From Pogona vitticeps (taxonomy: Eukaryota; Chordata; Lepidosauria; Squamata; Agamidae): 64,000 bases of DNA. The stretch is taken from positions 61,111,947-61,175,946 of the forward strand of contig NC_135783.1 in the NCBI RefSeq assembly GCF_051106095.1, in the 5' to 3' direction. The translations under genes and the position numbers were made by a program. Shown piece by piece: positions 24,850 to 36,387 of the stretch (positions within the stretch are counted from its first letter, which is position 1; each line of letters opens with the position of its first letter). The notes under the pieces are model-generated. The model saw only the letters and a program-made list of their open reading frames with translations. It was not told the origin of the DNA and searched no databases.

Positions 24850-27840
24850 ACTACCAGCAATCAATCATCTAAGTAGGGGAAGACTGTGATGCCTTGCAGT
24901 CGGAGGTAAGCAGCCACCAGGGCAACACATTTTGTAAATACCCTTGGCGGCATAGACACCCCAAATGGGAGAGCCTTGAACTCATAGGTTACACCATCTA
25001 GAGAAAATCAGAGGAACTGGTGGAACTCAGGACAGATACTAATATGGAAATAAGCATCCTTGAGATCAATGAGCACAAACCAGTCCCCTTGTCTGAGCAT
25101 CTGGATTGTGGCGTCTAGAGAGACCATTTGGAAGCTTTTCGGCATAATGTAGAAATTCAAGGGCCTGAAATCTAGGATGGGCTGAAGGCCACCATCTTTC
25201 TTAGGGATAATAAAGTACCAAGAGAAAAAGCTGACAAGGATGTCCAGGTTTTCTATCAACATAATGGCATCCTTAGAGAGTAGCTTCTGCACCTCTTCAC
25301 ACAGAATAGGAGAAGAGGCCGTGTCTCTCAGAACCCCCGTGCAAGGCAAGAAATAAAACTCAATAGCATAACTGGTGGCGATGATGGTGAGAACCCAAGA
25401 GTTGGAGGTGATAGCCCTCCAGGCATCAAAAAATTGTGCTAGACGAACACTTGACAATAAGGGTGCTGGTAGCCGCAGCAGGTTAAACCTGTTGTTTAGG
25501 TTTGGGGTCCTTCTGACAAGATTGTTGGCGCTGTTTCGGTTGTCTGGACTGCTGTGGGACTGGCTGCAATAAGAGCCCTGCTGGTATCTGGATCTATCAT
25601 AAGGTCTGGAAGAGTAAGACCTACGCCACGTGCCCTTGGAGGTGGACGGTGCCGCAATGGTCTTGGCCATCTTGCGATGGTCAATGAGGCTTTTCAGCAT
25701 GTCATCAGTTGTGGGGTCAAAGAGTCCTTTCACATCGAAAGGAAGATCCTTGACCTTGGCCTTAATGTCCTCCATGAGGTTGGCAGACCTGGGCCAGGTA
25801 TGCCTCCTCAGAGCAACTGCGGTGATCAGCTGCTTGGAGGAGATGTCTACCAAATACCTCGCCGCCTCCCTTTCCTGGCACACAAGGGAGAGAGCTTCCT
25901 GGTGGCTTGCAAGAGCTGCTGTCTTTAGGTCTTCCAGAGCTGCATTGAGGGCAGGATGAGCCAAATTCCACAGGTGGCGATGATATGCTGCCATTGCCAC
26001 CAGGTAGTTCGCGACACGGAGGGCAAAAGTGGCGAAAGAGTACTGCCTGTGGCCCAGCATATCAAGCTTTTTGCCTTCTTTGTCAGACGGCATGAGGTTC
26101 GCTCTGGCTCGAGTGGTGGGTTGAGACGCATTGACCACCCAGGAGTTGAGGGTGGGATGTAACTGGAGAAATTCCGTGTCGTCTCCATGAATCTTGTAAA
26201 GATTCTCCATGCGTCGAGGAACCTGCAGTGACGCCAACGGTCTGGACCACATCTCCTTTGCCAAACTGAGAAGGGAGGGGATGAACGCCAGGTTGATAGG
26301 CGCAAGCTGGTCTTTAACCATGTCCTCAAACACCTTGTCTGGTTTGGGTAAAGAATGTTGTACCACAGCCAAGTCGAGGAGCTCCGCAATACGCCTGACC
26401 AGCTGGGTATAGGCGTTGTAGTTTTCTGATTAGGGAAGGAGGGTGGCTGTCAACTGTAGGGGACCCAGTAGCTGGAGTGCCTGACAGAGGTGCCTCTGCC
26501 TGGCTTCTTCATCAGAGCCCGAGGATGAATGTAGGAATGGGCTGCGGCCTGGGGACGGGCCAGGAGAATCCTCTTCCAACTCTTCATCTGAGCCAAAGTC
26601 CAAAAAGTCACTTGGATCAGCACAAGGAGGTTCCACTATGGTGGAAGACGGGGGCGCTGTACGGAGAGGCAAGTAGTGGCAGTGTCACCAGCCAAAGATG
26701 CCCCTTGGGTGGCCTGCAGATGATGAACTTGGAAAGGCTGAGGAAGAGCAGAGCTGGTCCTTGGAAGCCTTCTGCAGCATAAGTTGAAAACTGCTGAAAC
26801 TGCTTGCAGAAGGTTTGCCATTGCTGAAAGGCAAGGAATGACGTGACATCAAAGGGAGGCAGATTAGCTGCACTGAGCCCGACCGTTATTGAGCTCAACA
26901 GAGGCTGAGCTGGAGCCAATGGAGGTGGAGGTGCCTCGGGCTCAAGGTGCCTGGTCTTCTTTTTCTTCCCGGCAGGCTCCATAGGTTCGGGCACAGGGGT
27001 TACCGAACGAGCTCGAGGGGAAGCCCTGGAAGATAGAGCTGGAAGGCTATCAGCTGGGGAAGCTGGAGCAGTCAGGCTCGACGGTGGTATGAGCTCAGGT
27101 GGTAATTCCGTAAGCTCAACGGCAGGGAGGAGAAGCGCTGGAGGGGCTGAAGTGGCTGATGCAGCTGGGTGCTTCTTCTTGGTCTTTGTCAGGCTCAAGG
27201 GAGGTCTCGACGCAGAGGTGGAGACTGTTGATCTCGACCCAGAGAAAGCCTTCCTCAGTCTCGAAGGAGAGCGCCCTAAGGATGCCTCAGACGGCAGTGC
27301 TCTTGGGGGCCATGGCAGGCGGGTCCAAGGATTTGGACCAGAGGAAGGCTGTAATCCTGTCCTGCCTGCGCTTAAGAGCAGGCTTTGTAAAGGCTTTACA
27401 GTGGGCACAAAAAGCCGGCTTATGGCCCTTCCCCAGACAAAAGAGGCAGCTGGAATGGCCGTCCTTTGTCAAGAACTTCGCATTGCAAACAGCACAGCGC
27501 TTAAATGGAAGTTCCTTTTCCTTGAACAATAACTCACAGTCCAAACAGAAGTCAGTACAGTGCCAAAATTCAAATGGGAGGTCAGTCAGACCATTTTTTA
27601 TATATTTTACAACACAGGAGAGAGAGAGAAGCTCTGACCGTGCTGAACACAGCAGCGGCAGGAAACGGAACTGGCATGCTTGTGTGATGTAATCTCCATG
27701 GGAGGTCCAGCACAGAGCTCTTAAAGCTATAGAAGCTTCCGACTTTTCCTGCTCAGGCGCAGAATAACCCATTAGTGTGCATTCACAGAGGACGTGAAGG
27801 AGAATCAGCAACAAATGATCGGGTTCACCATTTGAGCTGT
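24850..27840 (-). mobile_element. DIRS-type retroelement fossil, broken
   Basis: Minus-strand remains of a tyrosine-recombinase retroelement of the DIRS group. At the right, a Gag-like part has a cysteine/histidine cluster (CAVCNAKF, CLFCLGKGH, CAHCKAF), followed by a Pro/Ser-rich stretch. A second part, including KEGKKLDMLGHRQYSFATFA, leads into reverse transcriptase with FIIPKKDGG, ILDFRPLNFYIMP and DWFVLIDLKDAYFHISI; the LDD box lies near the left end. No recombinase or methyltransferase part is recognised to the left. I treat it as an incomplete, broken fossil with several breaks, of middle age. Confidence 0.85.
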
Positions 27841-28749
27841 CTTAGATATAACACCCCCCAACTCACACCCTGGGATGTTGTGCATGCTTCCAAATAGAGG
27901 GCTCTTAGCTCATGACCAGGACAGGGGGTGTCCTCAAAAATTTGACATGAAGCAACCCGCCTTCCCCATTCTGGTCTATAAGCTTCCCATGCTCCCAGCA
28001 CTATGCATCAAAAGTCACTGTGCAATTATAGAATCTTTTCTTCATTTGTAGATTTTCTGTGTTGGAGCTGGGGACAGAAATGTAGCAGAAAACCAGAGGA
28101 GAGTTATAAATTGAATGGGGTTGGGAGTCATTTCAAAATTCCCTGAATGACACTGAACGTGAGGGCAGTTAAGACATTTATACCCATAAAACATTCTCAG
28201 CACAATATACTGAAATAATGCATCCTGTTCACCCATGGAAATTGATAAAACCCTGTGAAATGCAAATACTGGGACTTGGCTTTCTATAAGTGAACAGGTT
28301 CTAGGTATCGTTATGCAGTGTACAACTGTTGCAAGCATTGGACTGGATCCAGATTAAACTGTACTAAAATGTTCAATTAAATATGCCAGTATCCACATCC
28401 AATACAGAATGTTTTGTTTTAATTTAAATCTCTGAGGATAAATCAACATCTTGTATTGGTGGTCAATTCCAAGCATAACCACTTGAGGTCCTCTTGAGAC
28501 TTTCATTTTCTTTTCTTCCCACAAAGCACATACAGCTGCATTCAGGATTATACTGTAGAGTGTTGTCACTAGTACTGAAGGAAATAATAGGAGCTCAAGG
28601 TATCTGTTTTTTCTCTACCAAGTTTATGACACGATCCACTTAGCTGAAGTCAACAGTTCACTGTTTATTTTTCAGGTTTATAATTACAAAGCACTTCTCA
28701 ATGAATTGCATAATAAAACAATTACAAGACAATTTGAAAGGGTTAGCAA
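27841..28749. other. Intergenic, nothing recognised
   Basis: No exon, transposon or simple repeat that I can name between the DIRS fossil and the next SINE. Confidence 0.45.
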
Positions 28750-28976
28750 AAGCTGGCTGGACAGCTCAGTGGTTTACATATCTGGCTCCAGAGCCCGACA
28801 TTGGGAGTTTGATTCACCACTGTGCCTCCTGGGAGAAGAGCAAGCCTGCGTTGCCTTGGACAAGCTGCATAGTCTCAGGATTCCCCCAGGAAGAAGAGAA
28901 TGGTAAACCACTTCTGTGTATTTGCTACCTAAAATCCTAAGAAATGGCTGCCATAAATTGGAATTGACTGCCAGGG
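28750..28976 (+). mobile_element. tRNA-derived SINE (family A tail), copy 2
   Basis: The head GCTGGCTGGACAGCTCAGTG with GGTTTACATATCTGGCTCC and the B-box-like GGGAGTTTGATTCACC is tRNA-like. The body includes AATGGTAAACCACTTCTGTG and the tail GGCTGCCATAAATTGGAATT. It is the same family as 23113-23342. Confidence 0.82.
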
Positions 28977-29021
28977 GGCTTATGGGAATTTCTGCCCCTT
29001 GTGTCAAAATATTCTCACTGC

Positions 29022-29226
29022 TGGTTGTTGTAGGTTTTTCTGGCTGTTTGGCCATGTTCTGAAGATTGTTCTTCCTAACGTTTTATCAGTCTCTGTGGCT
29101 GGCATCTTCAGAGGACAGGATTCTGACTCCTGTCCTCTGAAGATGCCGGCCACAGAGACTGGCAAAATGTTAGGAAGAACAATCTTCAGAACATGGCCAA
29201 ACAGCCTGAAAAACCTACAACCACCA
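29022..29226. repeat. Near-palindrome of Penelope-like sequence, arms of about 95 bp
   Basis: The left arm, from TGGTTGTTGTAGGTTTTTCT, returns as an inverted copy ending CTGAAAAACCTACAACCACC. Both arms contain inverse copies of GAAGATGCCGGCCACAGAGA, TTAGGAAGAACAATCTTCAG and AACATGGCCAAACAG. The centre is GGACAGGATTCTGACTCCTG. On the right side the match to a common reptile repeat continues (GGCCGTGAAAGCCTTCGAGA to about 29262). I attribute this from memory to Penelope/Neptune-type elements, with moderate certainty. Confidence 0.7.
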
Positions 29227-29419
29227 TTGGATCCCGGCCGTGAAAGCCTTCGAGAATACATCCTCATTGCTGTGTAGGTGGATTCTCTTTGGTACTCTGT
29301 CTTCAGTGACAGAAGTTCTTGGGACAACCCTGATTCTCATAGTGTCAGTGAAATTGACATCATTTCCAGTTCCAACTATGATAAACAGTTATACCCAAAA
29401 AGCATGAAAGCCATGTGTC

Positions 29420-29755
29420 ATTGTTATGCACCCTCAAGTCACCTCCAACTTATGGAGACCTTATCAATGAGTGATCTCCAAAATGTCCTGTCCTCAACCA
29501 CCCTGCTCAGTTCTTGTAAACTCCTTTAGGGAGTCAGTTCATCTTGTGTTGGGTTTTCCTCTTTTCCTGCTGCATTCCACATTTCCCAGCATTATTGTAC
29601 TGTATTTTCCAGAGAATCTTGCCTTCTCATGATGTGCCCAAAGTAGGATAGTCTCAGTTTCAACATATATTTATTTATTCATTTTGCCTCCAAAGATAAT
29701 TCAGGTTTAATTTCATCTAAGACCCACTTGTTCATCTTTCTAAGCCACCCTACAA
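29420..29755 (-). mobile_element. LINE fragment, 3' end of ORF2 with tail (family A, copy 3)
   Basis: Minus-strand residues RKMNKWVLDEIKPELSLEAK match copy 1 at 20270. The left end CACCCTCAAGTCACCTCCAA with CTTATGGAGACCTTATCAAT is the tail shared with the SINEs. It is decayed by stops and frameshifts. Confidence 0.75.
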
Positions 29756-31252
29756 AACAAAACCATTCAGGGAGAAAATAAATGCCCAAGAAATCATATT
29801 TCTCAGAGTCACACATTTCTAGGAAGGCTCCATGTAATTGTGCTGGTTTGCAGTCATGACCTGCTTTGTCTACTTGCAGTGCAAAGGATAAGCGATGAGA
29901 ACAGCTGGGTTCTGTATCATAAAGGGTAGTATGGAAGGAAGTGGGCGTGGGGCAAAGAGATGCCCCCATGTGGTTTAGCAAAATGCAAGCTGCTTCTGTC
30001 AGCAACAGAAAAGCATGGATGGGTGGCCTAAAATAGGGAAAGGCCAAATAGCTCTCTTGAAAAAGAGCCCAATTGGGGGATCAGAAGCTGCAGGTTATGT
30101 TTCGTGGGGAAGAAGGGAGTGCAGCAATTCAAAGAACATTAGACTCCTTCCATGTAGCAATGAAATCAACAAGATGTAAATACTGTGCAAAGCATTAAAA
30201 CACCAGTTTCATATTTTCTGTATTGTGTCCAATATCTTTGATAATATTTAGTATCAGAATACTTAGATTTTTTTTAAGCATGAGGTCTAGGAAGTCCTAA
30301 CTAGAGCCAGTTTGTACTTACTGAGAGTGGAATTACATTTGATGCTGGAGGGGCATAATTTCATTCTTCTATTCACTCAGATCAAGGGTGGGAGAACCGC
30401 TGCCTGCGTATTTGAAGAGTGTCAGGATTGGGGAGGCTGCTCTGTTGCCTATGGTTTGCCTCTTTTAGCAATCAATCCCAATTGTGCTACCTCGCCTAAC
30501 CCGGCTCTTTAGTCACCCTCAAGAATGAACAGCCTCTTTACAAAGTCAAGTGTAAATCAACACAATAAAAGCAAATCAAGGCTCTAAATATAGCATCTGT
30601 TTGAAGTGAGTGTTCTTTGCTCCCAAGGAAGAGTAAATACCTCTTTCATCTCTCCATATCAATTCCTGGAATGGATTATAAAAATGGATGGAATACTTCT
30701 GTGTAACAATAGCAGGCAAGAGGAGGGTTTAAGATTTTCCCTGCCTCTGGTGAAGTTCTATGTTGATGGATGCTTTTGGAATACCAGAGGTATAGGTTTC
30801 ATTCCCCTCTTCAGGCAACAACCAGCAAATCCCTGAAGAAGACCATTCCTCAAAGATCCCAGCCTTTTGCTCTGATAGACGAGAGAGAGTATAAATAGAG
30901 GAATTATTAGGCCTAAATCCACTTGTTGTTCTCAGCTAGAGAAGACTCATGGAATCAATGAGAATTATATGTGGTAACATAACAAGTCTAATTCGTTCAT
31001 TTGGTCTACTATAGTTAAGTCTAACAACTGGATATAGCCTCTAACCTTTAGATTCTTGTCATTATCCCTGAGTTATAACAAAGCTCTGTAATGAAATTAT
31101 TCTTTGTAGAAATCTGGATTTTATCAAACTATGCCATGGGGGTGGGGGTGGGGGGAGTACAGCCATTTGACTTTCAGCTGATCATAGAGGAGTTGGAGAT
31201 ACTGTACCCAAGTTCCAAACTCCAGCACTAGCTAGACTACCTGTGAGCACCC
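29756..31252. other. Intergenic, nothing recognised
   Basis: No exon or repeat recognised. 31248-31252 is the left target duplication of the Gypsy element. Confidence 0.45.
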
Positions 31253-31794
31253 TGTGACAAACCCAGACCTACTGGGATCTGCCACACAGGTTACACTAAG
31301 CTGCCACCAACCATTCCCTGTAAGAAGTCACACAGACCAGGGATGGATTTTTAAACAATAAAAGAATAAGGTTTATTTTAAATACACACAGGAAAATAAA
31401 ATAATCAGGTGAATAAAATAAAGTAACGTGGCTTATTCTCACTCATACAAGCATACAGTTTGGTTCACCCAGAACCTTAACTTAAAGCACAGACCCTGAA
31501 CCTATCAGTTCTGGCTAACCAACAGACACCTGAACCTATCAGGTTGGTACTCTGACACACAGTAGTACCCTGTCTGACACACAGACTCCCACAACAGCTT
31601 CTTCTTCCCAGCTGCTGCTTCGTCACATCCCAGTGTCTCTCAGCATCTCTCAGTGTCTCTTCTCTCACCACACAGGCATCACATATTTATACAATACAGC
31701 CCCTCCTCCTGATGTCCCGCCTTCCACTCCCCATAGGATGGAACTTTCCCTCCAAACCCATGACAGACAGGTAACATCAGTGCTGTATGTAACA
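31253..31794 (-). repeat. LTR, downstream (3') copy
   Basis: On the minus strand it starts TGTTACATACAGCACTG and ends TTTGTCACA. It holds a TATAAATA near 31684-31692 and an AATAAA at 31372-31377. It appears almost identical to the other copy. Confidence 0.93.
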
Positions 31795-32065
31795 CCTCCC
31801 CTCTTTATAAGTTGTTTTGTAGGGGGAAAGCTAACGTGCTTTTCACCAAAAAACAACCTGTATAAAATACACAACAACAGTTATACATACCATATTATAC
31901 TTACTCATACTTACACTCTAAGTTAACCATAGCAATTATGCATTTAAACATTTACCATATACAATACATCCATTTACCTTTATTCATACAAACCAAATTC
32001 AAAACCAGGTACATTTTACTTTTTGTCATCATTATATACATATAGTCCATGTTCTTTCGCCGTCT

Positions 32066-35000
32066 TCAATCTTCAGGTCTTCTTGATAAGGCGTCAGCAA
32101 CACAGTTCACTGACCCTCTGACCACCTTCACTTCAAAGTCATAGTCCTGTAGATTTAAAGCCCACCTCATAAGTTTGCTATTGTGGGTTTTCATTGTCTT
32201 TAACCATTGCAATGGTGAATGGTCAGTACACAGAATAAAATGTCTTCCCCAGATGTAAGGCTTGGCCTTCTGGATCGCGTAGACTATGGCCAAACACTCC
32301 TTCTCCACGGTTGCCAAATGTCTCTCACCTTTTTGAAGTTTCCTACTCAGGTAGGACACTGGATGCTGGTCACCATTCTCATCCTCCTGGCACAGAACTG
32401 CTCCTACCCCGCTGTTAGACGCATCGGTGTAGATGATGAACTCCCGGTCGAAGTCTGGAGCACGCAGGACAGGATAGTTGATTAACGCCTCCTTCAACCT
32501 CTGGAACGCCGCCTCACAGTCGCTGGTCCACGGGATGCGGTCATCAGCCTTCTTCCTCGTCAGATCGGTCAGCGGAGCCGCAATCTCGCTAAACCTCGGG
32601 ATGAACTTTCTGTAGTAGCCCACCAACCCAAGAAATGATTTGACTTTTTTCTTGGTGTTGGGTCTAGGCCAATCACGAACAGCTTCTATTTTGGCCTCCA
32701 GGGGTTTTATCATTCCTCCCCCTACCATGTGACCCAAGTATTTTATTTCTGGGCTACCCAGCTGACACTTGCTGGCCTTTACTGTTAGCCCTGCTGCACT
32801 TAACCTCTGCAGCACTAACTCCAGGTGTATCAGGTGATCTTCCCAGGTATTACTGAAGATCCCTATGTCGTCAATGTAGGCCACTGTAAAGTCACTGAGC
32901 CCTGCCAAGGTCTGGTCCATCAGCCTTTGGAATGTGGCTGGTGCATTTCTGAGACCAAAGCTCAGGACTCGAAACTCATAGAGACCAAAAGGGCTGCAAA
33001 AGGCAGTCTTTTCTTGATCCCTGGGATCAATTCTTAATTGCCAATATCCCTTTACCAGGTCCAATGATGAGATGAACCGACAACCCCCTATGGTTTCAAT
33101 CAGGTTGTCTAGCCTGGGCATTGGGTAGGCATCAGGAGTGGTTACACGGTTTAATTTCCTGTAATCGACACAAAACCTAATGCTCCCATCAGGCTTGTCC
33201 ACAAGGACTATCGGAGAGGACCAAGGACTAGAAGAGGGGACGATTATGTTCTCCCTCAGCATTTCGTCCAGCTCCTTCCGCACCTTGTCCCTGTAGGGTC
33301 CCGTTACTCGGTATGGGGATACTGCCTGCGGGGGTGCATCCCCTGTGTGGATCCGATGCATCACTCCCTTCACTATCCCCGGCTTGTTGGAAAACACCTG
33401 TTGATATTTACTAAGCAGCATTTTTAGTTCTTGCTGCTGGTCTTGGGTGAGTGCAGGACTGATCTTTACCTCCTCTGGGTTGTATTTTATTTCCCCTCTA
33501 CCCTCCCAGAAGGGTAATTCAGCTTCCTCACTCTCAGCTGATTTTATCGCGAATAAAACCCTCTGTTCCCCTCTGTAGTAGGGTTTTAGGGCATTCACAT
33601 GAACCACCCTCCTTGCTTGGTTCTCCTCCTGCTCTATTAGGTAGTTCAGGTCTGACATCTTGGAAATGACCCTATATGGTCCTGCCCATTTGAGCTGCAG
33701 TTTATTCTCTCTGCAGGGCCTAAGCCAAAGCACTTCCTCCCCTGGGTCAAAGTGCCTCTCTCTAGCTTTTTGGTCATACCATGTTTTCTGTCTGACCTTC
33801 TGAGCTTGCAGGTTTTCTGCTGCCAGCTCTAGATTTCTCCTTAGGTCATTCATCAAGGTGTCTATGTATGTCACAACGTCTTGTGGGTCATCCTGGGTGA
33901 TCTGCTCCCAATCTTGCTTGATCAAATCAAGGGGCCCTTTCACCCCTAAGTGTGCAGCAAACATGTCAGAGTGACCCCTTTGTAAGATCATGGGGCGATA
34001 CTTTTCAGGTACCACCAGCTGACTTCTGATCCCATCTCCCCCTTTTGAGATATTCCTCAGGGTCTCTCTATATAAAATCCCCTTTTTCTCCAGAAATCTC
34101 ACTGGGGTTTCAGGTGTTAGCTGGGCGTCAGTCACCTGTTCAAAACACTTTTGGAGAGTGGCGTCTGCCTTTTGCTCCTGTCCAAATCTGCTGTCTGTGG
34201 TTAAGGTTTCCACCACAGCTTCTGAACTCCCCTCTGCTTCCGTCTCTGGCTCATCATTACCCCCCTGAACTGTCCCTGTGGTGGCTTGTGAGCGTGTAAT
34301 CACTAGCACCCGTTTCACATGTTCAGCCAGGTCATTTCCCACGAGCACGGCTGCTGGCAGAGTCGATGAAATTGCTAGCCGCCAAACTCCCCTCCAGCCT
34401 TGAAAGTTGACAGGTACCTCTGCTACTGGCAGAGAGATTATCTGCCCCTCAATCCCTGCCACCTTCATGCTCTCATTTGGGATCATAAACTCCCTAGGAA
34501 TGATATCTGGATGGCACAGGGTTACCTGGGAACACGTGTCCCGCAGCCCCCTATACTGACGGTCAAGTATTCCTACGTCCACCCCTGCTGTCTCAAACAA
34601 CTGAGAATCTGTTTTTATCAGCAAGCAGCGTTTTACCCCCACAAGAGGACCATTTTCCTCAGCCTGATCAGCAGAGGTAGCTGTTCCAGACTGAGTAGTC
34701 ATGGCAACCGGCTCCCTCTGTGACACTGAGCCTTGCTCTTTCTGGACACAGAACACAGCTTTTGGCTTGGTCCCACTAGACTCCTGAGGCACCATTCCTT
34801 TTAGCTGCTTTAATTTCTGACACTCTGAGATTAGATGACCCTTTCCCTGACAGAAATAACATTTTCTGGTGTATTTTGATTCTCTCTCATCTTGTTTTGG
34901 TTTTCCCTCCAAAATCTGAGGTCTTTGTTTCATGTCTGAGGGCTTCCCTTCACCATGGGCCCCTCCCCCTTGCTGGCTTTTCCCTGGTCCCTGAGAGTAC

Positions 35001-35950
35001 TTGCTGTAGGTTTCTTTGGGTTTACCTACAGATTTCCCCTCACCCAAGGGCTTTCTTATTTGGGAAATAAAATCTGCGATCTCTGCGGCTGCTGCCACAG
35101 ATTTCGGTTTCCTTTCCCTCACCTGGAATTTCAATTCCCCCTGCAGGACTGAATAGAACTGTTCCAGTGCTATTAAGTCTTTAAGTTGCTCATAGGTCTC
35201 TGTCCCCTCCTGCGATAGCCATTTCTCAAGCAGCCTCACCAATTGGGCCCCCACTTGGGTAAAAGTCTGTTCTGGTTTTTTTGTGAGGGACCTGAATCTT
35301 TGTCTCAGCTGCTCTGCATTTATCCCATGTCTGGCAAACACCAGTTTTTTAAACTCTGCAAAATCTTTCATCAGTTCCTCAGGCATCTCGGCATAAACCT
35401 CAGCCAGGCTACCACTGATTAAAGACCGCATGATGGTCATCTTCTCAGTTTCCCTCACTGAGAAGTCCACAAACGCTCTTTCCACTAAGGAAAAGAACAC
35501 CTCAGGACAATCTCCCTTGTGGTACACAGGGAATTTCTTCAGGTCAGCCTTAGACAATTGGCCTCCCTCAGAATCCCTATTATTATTATTGTTCTGGTTC
35601 ATCAGTTCCAGTTTTCTTAATTCAAACGCCATTCTCTCTCTCTCCAATCTTTCCTCCCTCTCCATTCTCTCTCTCTCTAATTCAAATTGCCTTTGTTTCT
35701 CTCTTTCCCTTTCCTCCATTTCAATTTGCCTTTCCCTTTCCTCCCTTCTTTCTCTCTCTAATCTTTCCTCCACTTCAAATTGCCTCATCCTCAGTTCATG
35801 CTGTTGGGCTATGAGCAATTTTCTAAGTTCTGGGTTCTGCTCTCCTGTGCTGTCACCCTGCACTGAGCCAAATTCATCCTCAGAACCTTGGTCAATCTGG
35901 GGGTCTTTCACATCACTCATTTCTGCCATCTGGCTTCGAGTCAAGGGCAT
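32066..35950 (-). CDS. Gag-Pol-like long frame of the Gypsy element (fossil)
   Basis: A 1294-codon frame. In order: a Glu/Arg-rich coiled coil (about residues 50-115); a capsid part with a SCAN-like stretch (about 211-298, with LRQRFRSLTKKPEQTF, ALEQFYSVLQGEL, VRERKPKS); a CCHC knuckle CYFCQGKGHLISEC (364-377); a protease-position region; an integrase-like part (VVPEKYRPMILQRGH, and KLQLKWAGPYRVISKMS resembling integrase C-terminal sequence); reverse transcriptase (FCVDYRKLN, YIDDIGIF); and RNase H (FIIYTDASNSGVGAVL, end ADALSRRPED). The integrase-before-RT order and the SCAN-like capsid both point to the Gmr1 group. No host role is suggested. Confidence 0.88.
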   Translation of the reverse strand: MPLTRSQMAEMSDVKDPQIDQGSEDEFGSVQGDSTGEQNPELRKLLIAQQHELRMRQFEVEERLERERREERERQIEMEEREREKQRQFELERERMEREERLERERMAFELRKLELMNQNNNNNRDSEGGQLSKADLKKFPVYHKGDCPEVFFSLVERAFVDFSVRETEKMTIMRSLISGSLAEVYAEMPEELMKDFAEFKKLVFARHGINAEQLRQRFRSLTKKPEQTFTQVGAQLVRLLEKWLSQEGTETYEQLKDLIALEQFYSVLQGELKFQVRERKPKSVAAAAEIADFISQIRKPLGEGKSVGKPKETYSKYSQGPGKSQQGGGAHGEGKPSDMKQRPQILEGKPKQDERESKYTRKCYFCQGKGHLISECQKLKQLKGMVPQESSGTKPKAVFCVQKEQGSVSQREPVAMTTQSGTATSADQAEENGPLVGVKRCLLIKTDSQLFETAGVDVGILDRQYRGLRDTCSQVTLCHPDIIPREFMIPNESMKVAGIEGQIISLPVAEVPVNFQGWRGVWRLAISSTLPAAVLVGNDLAEHVKRVLVITRSQATTGTVQGGNDEPETEAEGSSEAVVETLTTDSRFGQEQKADATLQKCFEQVTDAQLTPETPVRFLEKKGILYRETLRNISKGGDGIRSQLVVPEKYRPMILQRGHSDMFAAHLGVKGPLDLIKQDWEQITQDDPQDVVTYIDTLMNDLRRNLELAAENLQAQKVRQKTWYDQKARERHFDPGEEVLWLRPCRENKLQLKWAGPYRVISKMSDLNYLIEQEENQARRVVHVNALKPYYRGEQRVLFAIKSAESEEAELPFWEGRGEIKYNPEEVKISPALTQDQQQELKMLLSKYQQVFSNKPGIVKGVMHRIHTGDAPPQAVSPYRVTGPYRDKVRKELDEMLRENIIVPSSSPWSSPIVLVDKPDGSIRFCVDYRKLNRVTTPDAYPMPRLDNLIETIGGCRFISSLDLVKGYWQLRIDPRDQEKTAFCSPFGLYEFRVLSFGLRNAPATFQRLMDQTLAGLSDFTVAYIDDIGIFSNTWEDHLIHLELVLQRLSAAGLTVKASKCQLGSPEIKYLGHMVGGGMIKPLEAKIEAVRDWPRPNTKKKVKSFLGLVGYYRKFIPRFSEIAAPLTDLTRKKADDRIPWTSDCEAAFQRLKEALINYPVLRAPDFDREFIIYTDASNSGVGAVLCQEDENGDQHPVSYLSRKLQKGERHLATVEKECLAIVYAIQKAKPYIWGRHFILCTDHSPLQWLKTMKTHNSKLMRWALNLQDYDFEVKVVRGSVNCVADALSRRPED

Positions 35951-36387
35951 AATCCCCCCTCAGAACAGGCTGCTTTAAAAAGTCAAGCCTCAAAATAAAA
36001 CGACCACTTTTTTCCTTTTTGCCTCAGAACCAGCTCTCCCTAGAGATTGCTGCTGTTCTTCAGCACTAACTTGCAACAGTATCGAGTCAGAGCCTACCCC
36101 CCTCTGCTGGGCCTCTCAGCTGGCAAGCTAGCTCGCTGTTACTACCCAGTTTTGCCTCAGCTTTTTCCCGCCAAAACTAGGCTGCCTCAGAGCACCTTAA
36201 TCTAAGTCTCCCCAGTTGGCACGTTCTTCTACTAGCGCACCTCCCCGTGAGGTACACCTAGAAGATTACCTACGCGCCTCAGACTGTCCCTGACTAGACC
36301 CCCCTTGCTCTGGGCACACTTGCCAAGGCTTTGCTGGACCACTGGACAACTGGACCAGTCGTATCCCACCCGCTGGACACCAATCAA

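Noticed and set aside
29100-29170. Hammerhead ribozyme in the Penelope-like arms
   Set aside because: A CTGAAGA motif is present, but the GAAA core segment is altered in both arms and I could not pair convincing stems.
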